A stretch of 64,000 bases of DNA from an uncultured Bacilli bacterium (GTDB lineage: Bacteria > Bacillota_I > Bacilli_A > RF39 > UBA660): assembly GCA_934087065.1 (NCBI GenBank), contig CAKOIS010000004.1:1-64000 (forward strand), written 5' to 3'. Shown here piece by piece: positions 8,622 to 17,383 of this stretch; position 1 is the stretch's first letter, and every line of letters starts with the position of its first letter. The position numbers were made by a program, and so were the translations under genes. Under the pieces are notes generated by a model that was not told where the DNA came from, did no database searches, and saw nothing but the letters and a program-made list of their open reading frames with translations.

Positions 8622-10031
8622 TTATTCTTTTACAGCCTTTTTCTTTAACTCACTATCTAAATATTCTAGTCCTTTACTTTCAGCTAATGTTTCTTCACCG
8701 CTATATAAATCAACTCCAAAGCCAAGTTTATTTCCTTCGATACTAGCCCCTATACTAGATAATATTGTAGGATACATATCATAATTAGTAAATACTCTAT
8801 TTTTATTATTAGATATCTTTTTACCACTATTTATAAACACATTATAAATACTTCTTTTATCACTATCATATCCATTAAAATAACTATTTTGCATAGTATA
8901 ATGGTCTCCTAGTAATACAATAGTAGTATCTTTATAAAAATCTTGCTCTTTAACCCAATTAACAAACTCTAATATCTGTTTACTAGAACAAGCATAAACA
9001 TTAGATAATTGATCTTCAAACTCCCTATTGCACTCGCCATCTAAATATCCATCTTTAAAATGAGTATCCATTGTATACATAGTAACAGCAAAAGGTTCAC
9101 CTTTTTTAAAAGTTTCTAATATCTCTTTTTTAGATATCTCAAACATCTTCTTATCTTCAATACCCCACCACTTTAAATAACCTTTAGGAACATAACCCTT
9201 TTTAATCATTTCATTATAATCTACTATTTCATAATCTCCATGTATTTTATAATATTGGTCAGTCGCTGAAAAATTAATATCAGTTCCTTGAATAACTTTT
9301 AAATTATAGCCGTTTTCTTTTAATATATCCCCAAGTGTTTTAACTTCCGGCATAATCTTATTTCTCTCATTATATCCACCAAAAAACTTTATATCAAGAG
9401 GTGTTCCACTGGAACTTGCTACTAAACTAGCCATTGTAAAACTACTCACTGTTAAATTTTTCCCACCACCTAATTTATCTGTATTAGAAAAGTTATCATT
9501 TTCTAGTGCTAAAGTTTCTAATTCTAATATTCTTGATTTATTAAAGAGTCCACCATTTTCTTTACTCATCAAACTACTCTCAACACTCTCTAAATATATA
9601 AGAATTAAATTCCTCTTTTTACCTTTAAAACTCACATTAACTTTATTAGTATCTTTATAATATTTATAAATATCACTATTTTTACTTTTATTTATTACAT
9701 AATCATCAAACTGGTAACTATGTAGTGTTAATATTACACAAAAACAGAATAAACTTATAGCATATATTTTAATGAATTTCTTAAAAGAAAACCACTTAAA
9801 ATGCTTAACTAAAATTATAGGTAAAACCGTTACAATTATAGAAATCAGAGCAAAAGGAATGCAAGTTATTATTGTATCAATAACAACTTTAAAACTTCCA
9901 CTTCCTGCTTTCCCATTAAATAAATAATATGTTAATTGATAAAAATTAGAGTTAAGCATAACTTTCTTAACATAATAAACTGCACTCAATAAAACATTTG
10001 AAATAATAATTAATACTACAAATACTGCCAT
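8622..10031 (-). CDS. Membrane phosphoglycerol transferase of the OpgB/LtaS sulfatase-like family
   Basis: Alkaline-phosphatase-superfamily enzymes of this group move glycerol phosphate from phosphatidylglycerol onto envelope polymers. Three hydrophobic segments (about residues 2-20, 50-75 and 83-105) precede the extracellular domain (LILIYLESVESS). The nucleophile region NLTVSSFTMASLVASSSGTP aligns with the OpgB pattern (T-I-A-x-x-VASQCG-x-P), so Thr is the probable nucleophile. LLGDHY supplies metal ligands. At 469 residues it is shorter than LtaS because it has fewer membrane helices. I chose ATG 10031, after AAGGTG. It differs from the full LtaS at 58405-60363; the acceptor is unknown. 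Confidence 0.75.
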   Translation of the reverse strand: MAVFVVLIIISNVLLSAVYYVKKVMLNSNFYQLTYYLFNGKAGSGSFKVVIDTIITCIPFALISIIVTVLPIILVKHFKWFSFKKFIKIYAISLFCFCVILTLHSYQFDDYVINKSKNSDIYKYYKDTNKVNVSFKGKKRNLILIYLESVESSLMSKENGGLFNKSRILELETLALENDNFSNTDKLGGGKNLTVSSFTMASLVASSSGTPLDIKFFGGYNERNKIMPEVKTLGDILKENGYNLKVIQGTDINFSATDQYYKIHGDYEIVDYNEMIKKGYVPKGYLKWWGIEDKKMFEISKKEILETFKKGEPFAVTMYTMDTHFKDGYLDGECNREFEDQLSNVYACSSKQILEFVNWVKEQDFYKDTTIVLLGDHYTMQNSYFNGYDSDKRSIYNVFINSGKKISNNKNRVFTNYDMYPTILSSIGASIEGNKLGFGVDLYSGEETLAESKGLEYLDSELKKKAVKE

Positions 10032-10104
10032 AAACTTCACCTTTTATACACTATATTCTATCAAATTTCACACAAAAATAAAAGAGCATTATTTAAATTG
10101 TGTA

Positions 10105-10635
10105 TTATTTAAGTAATTCACATAAATAATGTTCTTCCTTATTATGTTTCTTTTTTATTCTTTTATATTCACTAATATTATTAACTAAATTATTTACTCT
10201 CTTTTCATAATAATTGATAAGAAAATCAGTTGACTGGTCATATTTTCTACCATTAAATTTTATATTCTTAAGTGCATATTGTTTAGGAGTTAACCCACTT
10301 TTATTATAGTCTTTTAACATTCCTTCATTAATTATAAGTAATATTTCTAACTCCGGCTTTGTACAGAATTTAAAAATTCTAGATTTAGATACATAATCTT
10401 TTAAATCTAACGGTACTTTAACTTCGTCACTCTGTTTATCTCCAATTCTGTACACAATAATTTCATCATTATAATGCTTGATTTCTGTTTTAATTACTGG
10501 ATGAGTTAATTGTCTTACATTGTAAGGTTTTCTACCAATTAAATCTTCCCTAGTAAGAATTAATTTATTATTATCTATTAATAAATTCACAAGTGCTTCT
10601 TCATTTTTGCCTTCACACATTAAAAGATATTTCAC
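10105..10635 (-). CDS. TOPRIM/RloB-like partner of the upstream ATPase; candidate defence effector
   Basis: This 176-residue soluble protein starts at a GTG overlapping the ATPase stop by 4 nt, after AAGGAG. An acidic motif near the start (LLMCEGKNEEALV), RIGDKQSDE and KPELEILLII resemble the metal-binding pattern of TOPRIM/RloB/DUF4276-like nucleases, found next to OLD- or AAA_15-type ATPases in abortive-infection systems (AbiL, RloAB, PARIS-like). The C-terminus is basic (EYKRIKKKHNKEEHY). Exact family membership cannot be settled by eye. It is probably the effector of a two-gene system. Confidence 0.5.
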   Translation of the reverse strand: MKYLLMCEGKNEEALVNLLIDNNKLILTREDLIGRKPYNVRQLTHPVIKTEIKHYNDEIIVYRIGDKQSDEVKVPLDLKDYVSKSRIFKFCTKPELEILLIINEGMLKDYNKSGLTPKQYALKNIKFNGRKYDQSTDFLINYYEKRVNNLVNNISEYKRIKKKHNKEEHYLCELLK

Positions 10636-11756
10636 ATTAACTCCTTCTTAAAATTCATTAAATATTCATAATTTAAATTTGTTCCAAATAAATTGTTATA
10701 AAAACACTTGCTTTTTAATAAATCAGGTCTAACTTTATAATTCTTATACACATTTAATAATTCAATTTTCTTATCATAATTAGTAACATAAATATTATCA
10801 AGTCTCTCAAATAAATCAAGTAACTCAGCATAATGTGTAGTAAATATTAAAGTGGCATTATACTTATTAACACTTTTATCTTTATATAAGTTAATTATAT
10901 TTTCAACTAAAGTTTTATGAAAATGATTTTCTATCTCATCAATTATTAAATCACACCCAGTTTTTAAAGAATAAATTAAATTAGAAAACAAATCTATACC
11001 TTTATTAGTACCACTAGATAATATTTGATAAAGCTCATAGTAAGTTACTTCCTTTGTAATTTTATCAGAATAAGTAATTCTACATTTATCATTATCAAAT
11101 TTTTCAATATTACTAATATGCGCATCAAATAATTTTAATGTACTCTTTAATGTTTTATTGTTATCATTTAATAATTTAAATACATTAAGTGCGTAAGAGT
11201 GAGTTGTGTAAGATAACTCATTACTTGTAAAAAATATACCTCTTACATCAATAGACTTCAAAACATAATAAACTATAGAAGTATCAAGTGGCATTTCTTT
11301 TTTGATATTCATAATTTCATACTTACTAAAGTCAAATATATCTCTAATACTTTTAGTATATTTTCTTAAATAAATCTCTTCATTTTTAAACTCAAAAGAA
11401 CCATTATTTTCATTTTTACTAATTTCAGTAATATATCTATATAAGTTTCCTTCGTGATAAAAAACAATTTCTATTTTTAAGTGAGTATCAAATATCTCAA
11501 AAAATCTTTTAGAATAAACTATTCTAAAATTACTCAAAATATCATAAGCAATATTTATTAAACTCAAAACTGTAGTCTTACCACTCGCATTTTTTCCTAT
11601 AATTGAAGTAGTGTTAAAGGTAAATAAATTTTCTTCTATCTCGCCAAGTTCAAATTCTTTATCGTCTAATGTTTTCTTAGAAACGGGAACTAGAGAAAAA
11701 CTTAAATCTTCTTTACACAAATTAAAGTTATTAAATTTAACATTTAATAGTTTCAT
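10632..11756 (-). CDS. AAA_15/OLD-like ATPase, candidate defence sensor
   Basis: This 374-residue ABC/SMC-type ATPase lacks membrane segments. Walker A is IIGKNASGKTT (about residue 55), the signature-like motif is LSSGTNKG, Walker B is CDLIIDEIENHFH and the switch His is in IFTTHYAELL. The unbroken middle without a long coiled coil fits the AAA_15/AAA_21 group. It is translationally coupled to the TOPRIM/RloB-like gene. By analogy with PARIS, AbiL and RloA it may sense phage and release or activate the partner. I chose ATG 11756, preceded by AGAGGTG, over a GTG 9 nt upstream. Confidence 0.7.
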   Translation of the reverse strand: MKLLNVKFNNFNLCKEDLSFSLVPVSKKTLDDKEFELGEIEENLFTFNTTSIIGKNASGKTTVLSLINIAYDILSNFRIVYSKRFFEIFDTHLKIEIVFYHEGNLYRYITEISKNENNGSFEFKNEEIYLRKYTKSIRDIFDFSKYEIMNIKKEMPLDTSIVYYVLKSIDVRGIFFTSNELSYTTHSYALNVFKLLNDNNKTLKSTLKLFDAHISNIEKFDNDKCRITYSDKITKEVTYYELYQILSSGTNKGIDLFSNLIYSLKTGCDLIIDEIENHFHKTLVENIINLYKDKSVNKYNATLIFTTHYAELLDLFERLDNIYVTNYDKKIELLNVYKNYKVRPDLLKSKCFYNNLFGTNLNYEYLMNFKKELM

Positions 11757-11827
11757 ACTTTTCACCTCTTTCCATAGTATATTATACTACACATTTTACA
11801 AAATAACCACATTTTTCGTTTAAAATG

Positions 11828-11857
11828 TAAAAAAATACCTAAATAATTAGATATTTT
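11828..11857 (-). terminator. Intrinsic terminator of tagO-gpsA
   Basis: On the minus strand AAATATCTAA pairs with TTAGGTATTT (one G-T pair) around TTAT, then T residues. It begins right after the gpsA stop. Confidence 0.7.
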
Positions 11858-12825
11858 TACTTTTTAATTAAAAATTCAAGAATACTTGTCTTATCTTTAT
11901 TGCCACTTATTATATCACTTACTAAATCAATAATAGGCATTTTAACATTTTCTCTTTTAATTAATTCTTTAATAGACTTTAATGTATATAAGCCTTCTAC
12001 AGTTGTATTATTTGCATACATATTAGCTTCTTCTAACTTACCTTCGCCTATCATTTTACCATAAGTATAATTTCTACTATTTGAGCTAGTACAAGTCATT
12101 AAAATATCTCCAAACCCTGCATAACTTAAAATAGTATTCTTGTTACCACCTAAAGCATCTATTAACTCTTTAATATCATTCAAAGCTTCAGTAAGAAAAA
12201 GTGCACGTGTTGAGTCTGTCACTCCCATTCCACCAAGCATACCAGAGACAATTGCCATAACATTCTTAATTGACCCACATACTTCTACTCCAATTAAATC
12301 TGCTGTATCTCTTAACTTAGTTATATCACTCACCATTAACTTTTTAACTAATTCTTTAGTGCTAGAATTTAATGTTGCAAGAGTAAGTCCAATTGGTACT
12401 TCTTTAACAATATCAACTGCAAATGTAGGTCCACTTATAACAGCAATTTTATTAGTATTCAAATTCTTCTCAACCACATCATTTAAAAACGAACAAGTAT
12501 CATTTTCTATACCCTTAGTTGCAATTAAAATATGCATATTTTTTGTTAAATAATTACTAAGTTCTTTAGTTACAGAACTAGCAAACTTTGCAGGTACAGC
12601 TATAACAACAAGACTTGAGTCGCTCACTGCACTCTTGATATCAGTAGTAAATTCTATCCTCTCATCTATCTTATAACTAGGTAATTTATCACTAATTCTA
12701 GTACTAACTAACCCGTCTATTTCATTTTGATTATTGCTATAACACACAACCTCATTATTATTCTTTATAAATCTACTTGCAAGAGCAAGTCCATATGCTC
12801 CACTACCTAATATACAAACTTTCAT
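11857..12825 (-). CDS. gpsA: Glycerol-3-phosphate dehydrogenase [NAD(P)+]
   Basis: GpsA reduces dihydroxyacetone phosphate to sn-glycerol-3-phosphate, the backbone for phospholipid and for lipoteichoic-acid glycerol units. The 322-residue protein has an N-terminal Rossmann motif LGSGAYGLALA (residues 6-16), the conserved ISGPTFAVDI, the catalytic-Lys region CGSIKNVMAI and the C-terminal substrate motif GFGDILMTCTS. Length is normal. Its ATG overlaps the tagO stop by 4 nt, linking wall-polymer initiation and glycerol phosphate supply in one operon. Confidence 0.95.
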   Translation of the reverse strand: MKVCILGSGAYGLALASRFIKNNNEVVCYSNNQNEIDGLVSTRISDKLPSYKIDERIEFTTDIKSAVSDSSLVVIAVPAKFASSVTKELSNYLTKNMHILIATKGIENDTCSFLNDVVEKNLNTNKIAVISGPTFAVDIVKEVPIGLTLATLNSSTKELVKKLMVSDITKLRDTADLIGVEVCGSIKNVMAIVSGMLGGMGVTDSTRALFLTEALNDIKELIDALGGNKNTILSYAGFGDILMTCTSSNSRNYTYGKMIGEGKLEEANMYANNTTVEGLYTLKSIKELIKRENVKMPIIDLVSDIISGNKDKTSILEFLIKK

Positions 12826-13862
12826 TTCTTCTCCTTATTTGTAAATATTACATTAGTTTTAAACACTAAGAATAAAAGTATAAACACAAGTAAAATATAG
12901 AATATTATCATCTCATCTTTATATCCAATTGCATAAAACACAGTAGCAACACTAAATATTAAATCTACTCCATATATAGTAAGAATAGTCTTTCTTGTAC
13001 TAAGTCTTTTCAATAGTTGATGATGTATATGTTCCTTATCAGGACTACCAATAGGTTTTCCATTTATAGTACGTCTAATTATTGCAAATAAAGTATCCAT
13101 TATTGGTAAAACTAGTAATACTGCTGGAATTAATAGTGATGTTAAAGTAACTGTCTTAAACCCAAGTAGCATAATAACACTTATCATAAGACCCAAGAAA
13201 GTACTTCCAGTATCCCCCATAAATATCTTAGCAGGTGGAAAATTAAACACCAAGAAACCTAAAGTCGCACCAAGCATAATGAAAGACAATATTATGTCTA
13301 GACCACCCAATTGATTTAAGATAAGCGCAATTACTCCAATTGTTAAGAAGTATATTGAAGAAATACCCGCACATAATCCATCTAGTCCATCTATTAAATT
13401 AATAGCGTTTATTATACTAACAATAATTAAAATAGTTACAGGACTAGCCATAAAACCAAAGTCTACTTTAAAAGAAAACATTGTCGCATTAGTAAGTTTT
13501 AACCCTCCATAAAATACAATTATACTTGCAACTAATATATGCACAATAAATTTGTACTTAGCAGGTATCGGTTTAATATCATCAAATATTCCTAAAAGTA
13601 AAATCAAAAACGATGCAATTAAAATAGATATCATTAAAGCATTATGGTTTCCAAACAACATAAAGCCAAACAAGAAACCTAAAAATATACCTATTCCACC
13701 AAGTAGCGGTGTTGGCTTAGTGTGTGCACTCCTTGCATTTGGCACATCTAATATACCTGTATGAACTGCAACCAACTTTGATAAATAAGTAAATACCACA
13801 CTAGCAGCAAAAGTAGCTAGTACTATCAAAAAAACATTATGTCCATTTACTACAAAATTCAT
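12822..13862 (-). CDS. tagO: Undecaprenyl-phosphate GlcNAc-1-phosphate transferase TagO/WecA
   Basis: TagO moves GlcNAc-1-phosphate from UDP-GlcNAc to undecaprenyl phosphate, the first membrane step of wall teichoic acid synthesis. About ten hydrophobic segments are seen. Family motifs are VPNARSAHTKPTPLLGGIG, LGIFDDIKPIPAKYK, NAINLIDGLDGL, PAKIFMGDTGSTFLG and the HIHHQLLKR loop. I chose ATG 13862, preceded by AAGGAAG at a good distance, because the in-frame ATG 33 nt upstream has no ribosome site and lies next to a possible TACAAT promoter element. It is coupled to gpsA. Confidence 0.93.
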   Translation of the reverse strand: MNFVVNGHNVFLIVLATFAASVVFTYLSKLVAVHTGILDVPNARSAHTKPTPLLGGIGIFLGFLFGFMLFGNHNALMISILIASFLILLLGIFDDIKPIPAKYKFIVHILVASIIVFYGGLKLTNATMFSFKVDFGFMASPVTILIIVSIINAINLIDGLDGLCAGISSIYFLTIGVIALILNQLGGLDIILSFIMLGATLGFLVFNFPPAKIFMGDTGSTFLGLMISVIMLLGFKTVTLTSLLIPAVLLVLPIMDTLFAIIRRTINGKPIGSPDKEHIHHQLLKRLSTRKTILTIYGVDLIFSVATVFYAIGYKDEMIIFYILLVFILLFLVFKTNVIFTNKEKK

Positions 13863-13906
13863 ATAATCAACTTCCTTCAGAATTAATTGTACCATTTTTT
13901 AAAGCT

Positions 13907-13987
13907 ATTTTAAACCCCTAATTAATATAAAAATTAAAAGCAAAACAGAAAACTTGTTTAAAGCTCCTATTTATAGGGGTTTAAAAT
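13907..13987. repeat. 14-bp perfect inverted repeat flanking a 53-nt spacer, upstream of tagO
   Basis: ATTTTAAACCCCTA (13907-13920) and TAGGGGTTTAAAAT (13974-13987) are exact reverse complements in an otherwise featureless AT-rich gap. They could form a long-range hairpin in the tagO leader, paired operator sites, or ends of a small decayed element. Confidence 0.6.
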
Positions 13988-13995
13988 AAATTTTT

Positions 13996-14110
13996 GCACT
14001 TTTGTAAAGTTTTTGCAACCTATTTTTGACACTTTTGTATAGTTTTTTTAGTAATTTTTCGCACTTTTGCATACTTTTTAACACCTGTTTTTAGCACTTT
14101 TGTAAAAAAA
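13996..14110. repeat. Four imperfect tandem copies of a 32-33 nt AT-rich unit
   Basis: The core CACTTTTGTAAAG or a close variant recurs at 13997, 14030, 14062 and 14095 (spacings 33, 32, 33), each followed by a T-run. The copies lie between the terminator of the LCP gene and the tagO promoter region. Confidence 0.6.
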
Positions 14111-14131
14111 CGAAGTATCTCTACTCCGTTT
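14103..14131 (-). terminator. Intrinsic terminator of the glucosaminidase-cohesin-LCP operon
   Basis: ACGGAGTA pairs with TACTTCGT on the minus strand (loop GAGA), followed by seven T residues. The TAG stop of the LCP gene is part of the stem. Confidence 0.8.
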
Positions 14132-15953
14132 CTTCTTCACTTACATCATTATTAACGTCTTCACTTTGACTAGTTTTCTTAATAACAGTAATTGTAATAT
14201 TACTACCAGCTTCTTCAGCTAAAACACCTTCATGAACACTTTGACTTGTTATTTGACCGTCACTATATTCTTCACTTTCACTAGTAGTCTCATTAACGTT
14301 TATTGTTATTCCATTTGCACTTCCCCAACTCTTTGCTTCACTTACACTCATTAAAGTAAAGTCAGGTATTACTTGCTTTCTTGTTTCATTATAATAAGTT
14401 TTGCCAATTACTTCTTTCTCATAAGGCTCATTCAAATCAAAAGTAAACTCTTTAATTTCTTCCTTTTTCTCTTTACCTAATGTAATATTCATAGCCTTAA
14501 CTATATCTGCTAAACTCTGTTTATAATATTGGAAAGTATATGTTTTACCACTTCCATTATAAACATACAAATCATATCCTGTTAAATAAGTCTTAGTAAT
14601 ATTTAAATTAACATCCCCACTTTTAATTAACAAGTTCTTAGCTACATTATAAAATGATAACATCTCATTAGTACTCATATTAGTATCTATATTATTACTT
14701 ATTGCATTCAATATAGAATAAAAATCATTAACACTTCTAACACTTTTCATACTTTGTATCATAGCTTCCACTATCATTTGTTGATGTTGCGCTCTTTGAA
14801 AGTCTCCAAGTGGTAAAGAATGTCTATGTCTTGCAAACGCTAAAGCTTGTTCACCATCAAGTTTTTGTACTCCAGGCTCCAAACATATCAAAGCATCTCC
14901 AAACTCTCTATTGCTATTCTGTTCACAAAAACTAATTGGCACATCTACTGTAACTCCACCTAAAACATTAACTAAATCAACTACACCCTTAAAATTAATC
15001 TTAGCGTAATAGTCAACATTTATACCAGTTAAATCTTGAACAGTTTTAACCATACATGATGTCCCACCCCAACTAGCTGCATTAATTTTATTTAATCTTC
15101 CACTACAAGCCATTTTTACATAAGTATCTCTTGGAATACTAAATATTGTAGCATTTAATGTAACCGGGTCAAAACTAACAAGCATAATAGTATCTCCATT
15201 AAATGAACTTGATTCCTTTATACCTTGTCCTTCACTATCAATACCTAAAAGTAATATTGTAAAAGGCTTAGTTACCTCAGTCTTATCACTAATAGTATCC
15301 TTTTCAACATGAGCTTTTTGGTAATTCTTTTTATAAACAGTTATTTCATAAAGTTTAGTATCTTCAGTATACCCTTCTACTAAAGCAAACTTAGATTTAT
15401 AATCATTTGATATAAATATAAAGTCAACTTCATCATTTATAAGTGCACTCATCAAAGTAACTAAATCGCTATACTCGACTATCTCGTTATTAGTTTTTAA
15501 ATTATTTTTATCTATTACTTCCATAGGCAAAATATAGTTACTTATGTCTTCCTTATCACTTATTACACCAATTTTTTTCCCGTTAATCAAATCAAGCTTA
15601 GCTTCACTCTTAGAAAGCATAATAGTAGTATATGTAAGTTCATCCTTATTCATATTATCTAACTCTTTATAAGCTTTATAAATAAGACTAGAAACTACAA
15701 ACAATATAACACTCAGTAGTATACTAATAACACTAGATATAATAATCTTTTTAACCTTATTATGTTTAGCACCTTCAATTAAACTATAACCTAAAAGTAT
15801 ACTAATTAAAACTAATAACAAGCTACCCATAACCCTGTAAAAAGTCTCAATTTTACCAAGTAAAGACATATTATAAATAAGAAAGCCTAAGCTTATCAAA
15901 AGCATAACTAAAACTATATAACTTATTATTTTATAAACAATACTGTTTTTCAT
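14121..15953 (-). CDS. LytR-CpsA-Psr (LCP) ligase with solute-binding-like insert and PASTA domain
   Basis: LCP proteins transfer wall teichoic acid or similar polymers from their lipid carrier to peptidoglycan. The 610-residue protein has three membrane helices (about residues 7-30, 38-60 and 68-92) and an extracellular segment (100-210) resembling half of a solute-binding domain (GKKIGVISD...DEVDFIFIS). Next comes the LCP domain (230-400) with LLGIDS, IFSIPRDTYV, GRLNKINAA and LAFARHRH, and then a PASTA-like domain (about 535-595, VIPDFTLMSVSEAKSW) and an acidic tail. The insert and PASTA make it longer than classic LCP proteins. It follows the cohesin gene by 35 nt in one operon. Confidence 0.88.
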   Translation of the reverse strand: MKNSIVYKIISYIVLVMLLISLGFLIYNMSLLGKIETFYRVMGSLLLVLISILLGYSLIEGAKHNKVKKIIISSVISILLSVILFVVSSLIYKAYKELDNMNKDELTYTTIMLSKSEAKLDLINGKKIGVISDKEDISNYILPMEVIDKNNLKTNNEIVEYSDLVTLMSALINDEVDFIFISNDYKSKFALVEGYTEDTKLYEITVYKKNYQKAHVEKDTISDKTEVTKPFTILLLGIDSEGQGIKESSSFNGDTIMLVSFDPVTLNATIFSIPRDTYVKMACSGRLNKINAASWGGTSCMVKTVQDLTGINVDYYAKINFKGVVDLVNVLGGVTVDVPISFCEQNSNREFGDALICLEPGVQKLDGEQALAFARHRHSLPLGDFQRAQHQQMIVEAMIQSMKSVRSVNDFYSILNAISNNIDTNMSTNEMLSFYNVAKNLLIKSGDVNLNITKTYLTGYDLYVYNGSGKTYTFQYYKQSLADIVKAMNITLGKEKKEEIKEFTFDLNEPYEKEVIGKTYYNETRKQVIPDFTLMSVSEAKSWGSANGITINVNETTSESEEYSDGQITSQSVHEGVLAEEAGSNITITVIKKTSQSEDVNNDVSEEETE

Positions 15954-15988
15954 TTATACACACCTCATTATAGTTCTAAAAAATTATA

Positions 15989-17368
15989 TCATTTCTTTTC
16001 TTCTTTATCAATATTTTCTTCACTTTCTTCTTTATTATTATCTTTCTTATCTTTTTCATTCATTTTATCTAACATAATTTTCTTTACTTTCTTTTTTCTT
16101 CTACTCTTTCTAATCATATTAAGAACAAGCACCATTAAAAGAATTAAAGTCTCCACTCCTAAAACTATTATAATAAGTAAATAATTATCTACTCTCTTAC
16201 TTAAATCATTTATAATAGTTTTATCATATTTAACAAAAGAATTATTAGTTGTATCTAACTGATAAAAACCTTCTACATTATTTTCTATATTCACTCCATA
16301 CACTACATAAAAGTCTTTACTATTTTTATATCTATATGCATTTATTTTTTCTTCATTTAATGTAATAGTCTCTTTAACAAACCCTTTTAATTCTTCCTTA
16401 CTTTCTTTAGGAAATAAAGTAATACCACTAGTTTTAATCTCTCTATATAATGTATAAGTATCATTCATTTTATCAAATACATATAATTTAGCTTCTCCAC
16501 TACTATTTTTTAAACCAACTAAAACATAATTAGTAATACTACTTTTAAAAGCAGGAACTTCTATACCATTAATGGTTTCTTTAGTCTCTTCATAAGTAGA
16601 AGGACAGACTAATGTACTAACTCTTTTAACAACAGTATACTTCTCATTATCAATAACTACTTCAATAGGATTTTTGTCTTCTACATTTACTTTTACTGTA
16701 TAAGTTTTAGTACTTCCATTTTGCGCTGTTACTTTAATTTCAAACTTGTTTTCCCCTTCACTTACCTCAAACTCTCCAAGTCCTGTTGCGCTTGCTGTAT
16801 TATCTTCAACACTACCATTAATATTAATCTTAGTAACATCACTCGGTACACTTACTACATACTCTAAAGTATCTTTATTAAATTCACTTTCAAATGTATA
16901 CCCTTCTACTTCTAAACTCTTAAGATTATTATTTTTACTATAACTAGCTTCCAACTCTTCCTGAGTAATTGCATTAATTCTAACACTACCTGCACTAATA
17001 GATAACTTACTTTCATCAAACGCATACCCATTATAACTACTAATACTTACACTACTACTACCTCTTGCAATTACTTTAAATGTATACTTGTAACTTGCAC
17101 TCTTTGTACTAGAATTAGATGCATAGTCAACTATATGCGTATCTCCACTTACTAACTTTAATTTAGAACTATCATAACTCAAACTATACTCCCAACTTCC
17201 TAGTGCACTACTGCTACTTACATTGACAGTTACAGTAATTTGATTTCCCACAATTGGACTACTTTTACTAGTACTAACTCTAATATTAGCACTTGCTGCA
17301 CTTAAACTTAATACTCCCATAAAACTCACTATTACAGTAAGTATTATTTTCTTAAACATTCCCTTCAT
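15989..17368 (-). CDS. Membrane-anchored cohesin-domain protein (cohesin plus cadherin-like domain)
   Basis: This 459-residue protein has a signal peptide (residues 1-25) and a cohesin-like domain (about 27-132: NIRVSTSKSSPIVGNQITV, ALGSWEYSLSYDSSKLKL). A cadherin-like beta-sandwich domain follows (about 145-230: NLKSLEVEGYTFESEFNKDT). A linker (about 235-380), a C-terminal membrane helix (about 390-412) and a basic, lysine-rich cytoplasmic tail complete it. It is thus a cohesin displayed outside and anchored in the membrane. The gene before it in the operon, 15 nt away, encodes a dockerin-bearing wall hydrolase, so the pair probably binds. The cohesin assignment is by motif and composition only. 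Confidence 0.75.
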   Translation of the reverse strand: MKGMFKKIILTVIVSFMGVLSLSAASANIRVSTSKSSPIVGNQITVTVNVSSSSALGSWEYSLSYDSSKLKLVSGDTHIVDYASNSSTKSASYKYTFKVIARGSSSVSISSYNGYAFDESKLSISAGSVRINAITQEELEASYSKNNNLKSLEVEGYTFESEFNKDTLEYVVSVPSDVTKININGSVEDNTASATGLGEFEVSEGENKFEIKVTAQNGSTKTYTVKVNVEDKNPIEVVIDNEKYTVVKRVSTLVCPSTYEETKETINGIEVPAFKSSITNYVLVGLKNSSGEAKLYVFDKMNDTYTLYREIKTSGITLFPKESKEELKGFVKETITLNEEKINAYRYKNSKDFYVVYGVNIENNVEGFYQLDTTNNSFVKYDKTIINDLSKRVDNYLLIIIVLGVETLILLMVLVLNMIRKSRRKKKVKKIMLDKMNEKDKKDNNKEESEENIDKEEKK

Positions 17369-17383
17369 AATTATTCACTCTCC

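Noticed and set aside
12140..12553. Plus-strand open frame of 137 codons inside gpsA
   Set aside because: Antisense to gpsA with no family resemblance; open only because the coding strand lacks the complementary triplets.
13996..14110. Possible CRISPR array (regular 33-nt spacing)
   Set aside because: There is no constant repeat with unrelated spacers: the whole unit repeats imperfectly and is mostly T-runs, and no cas gene is near.
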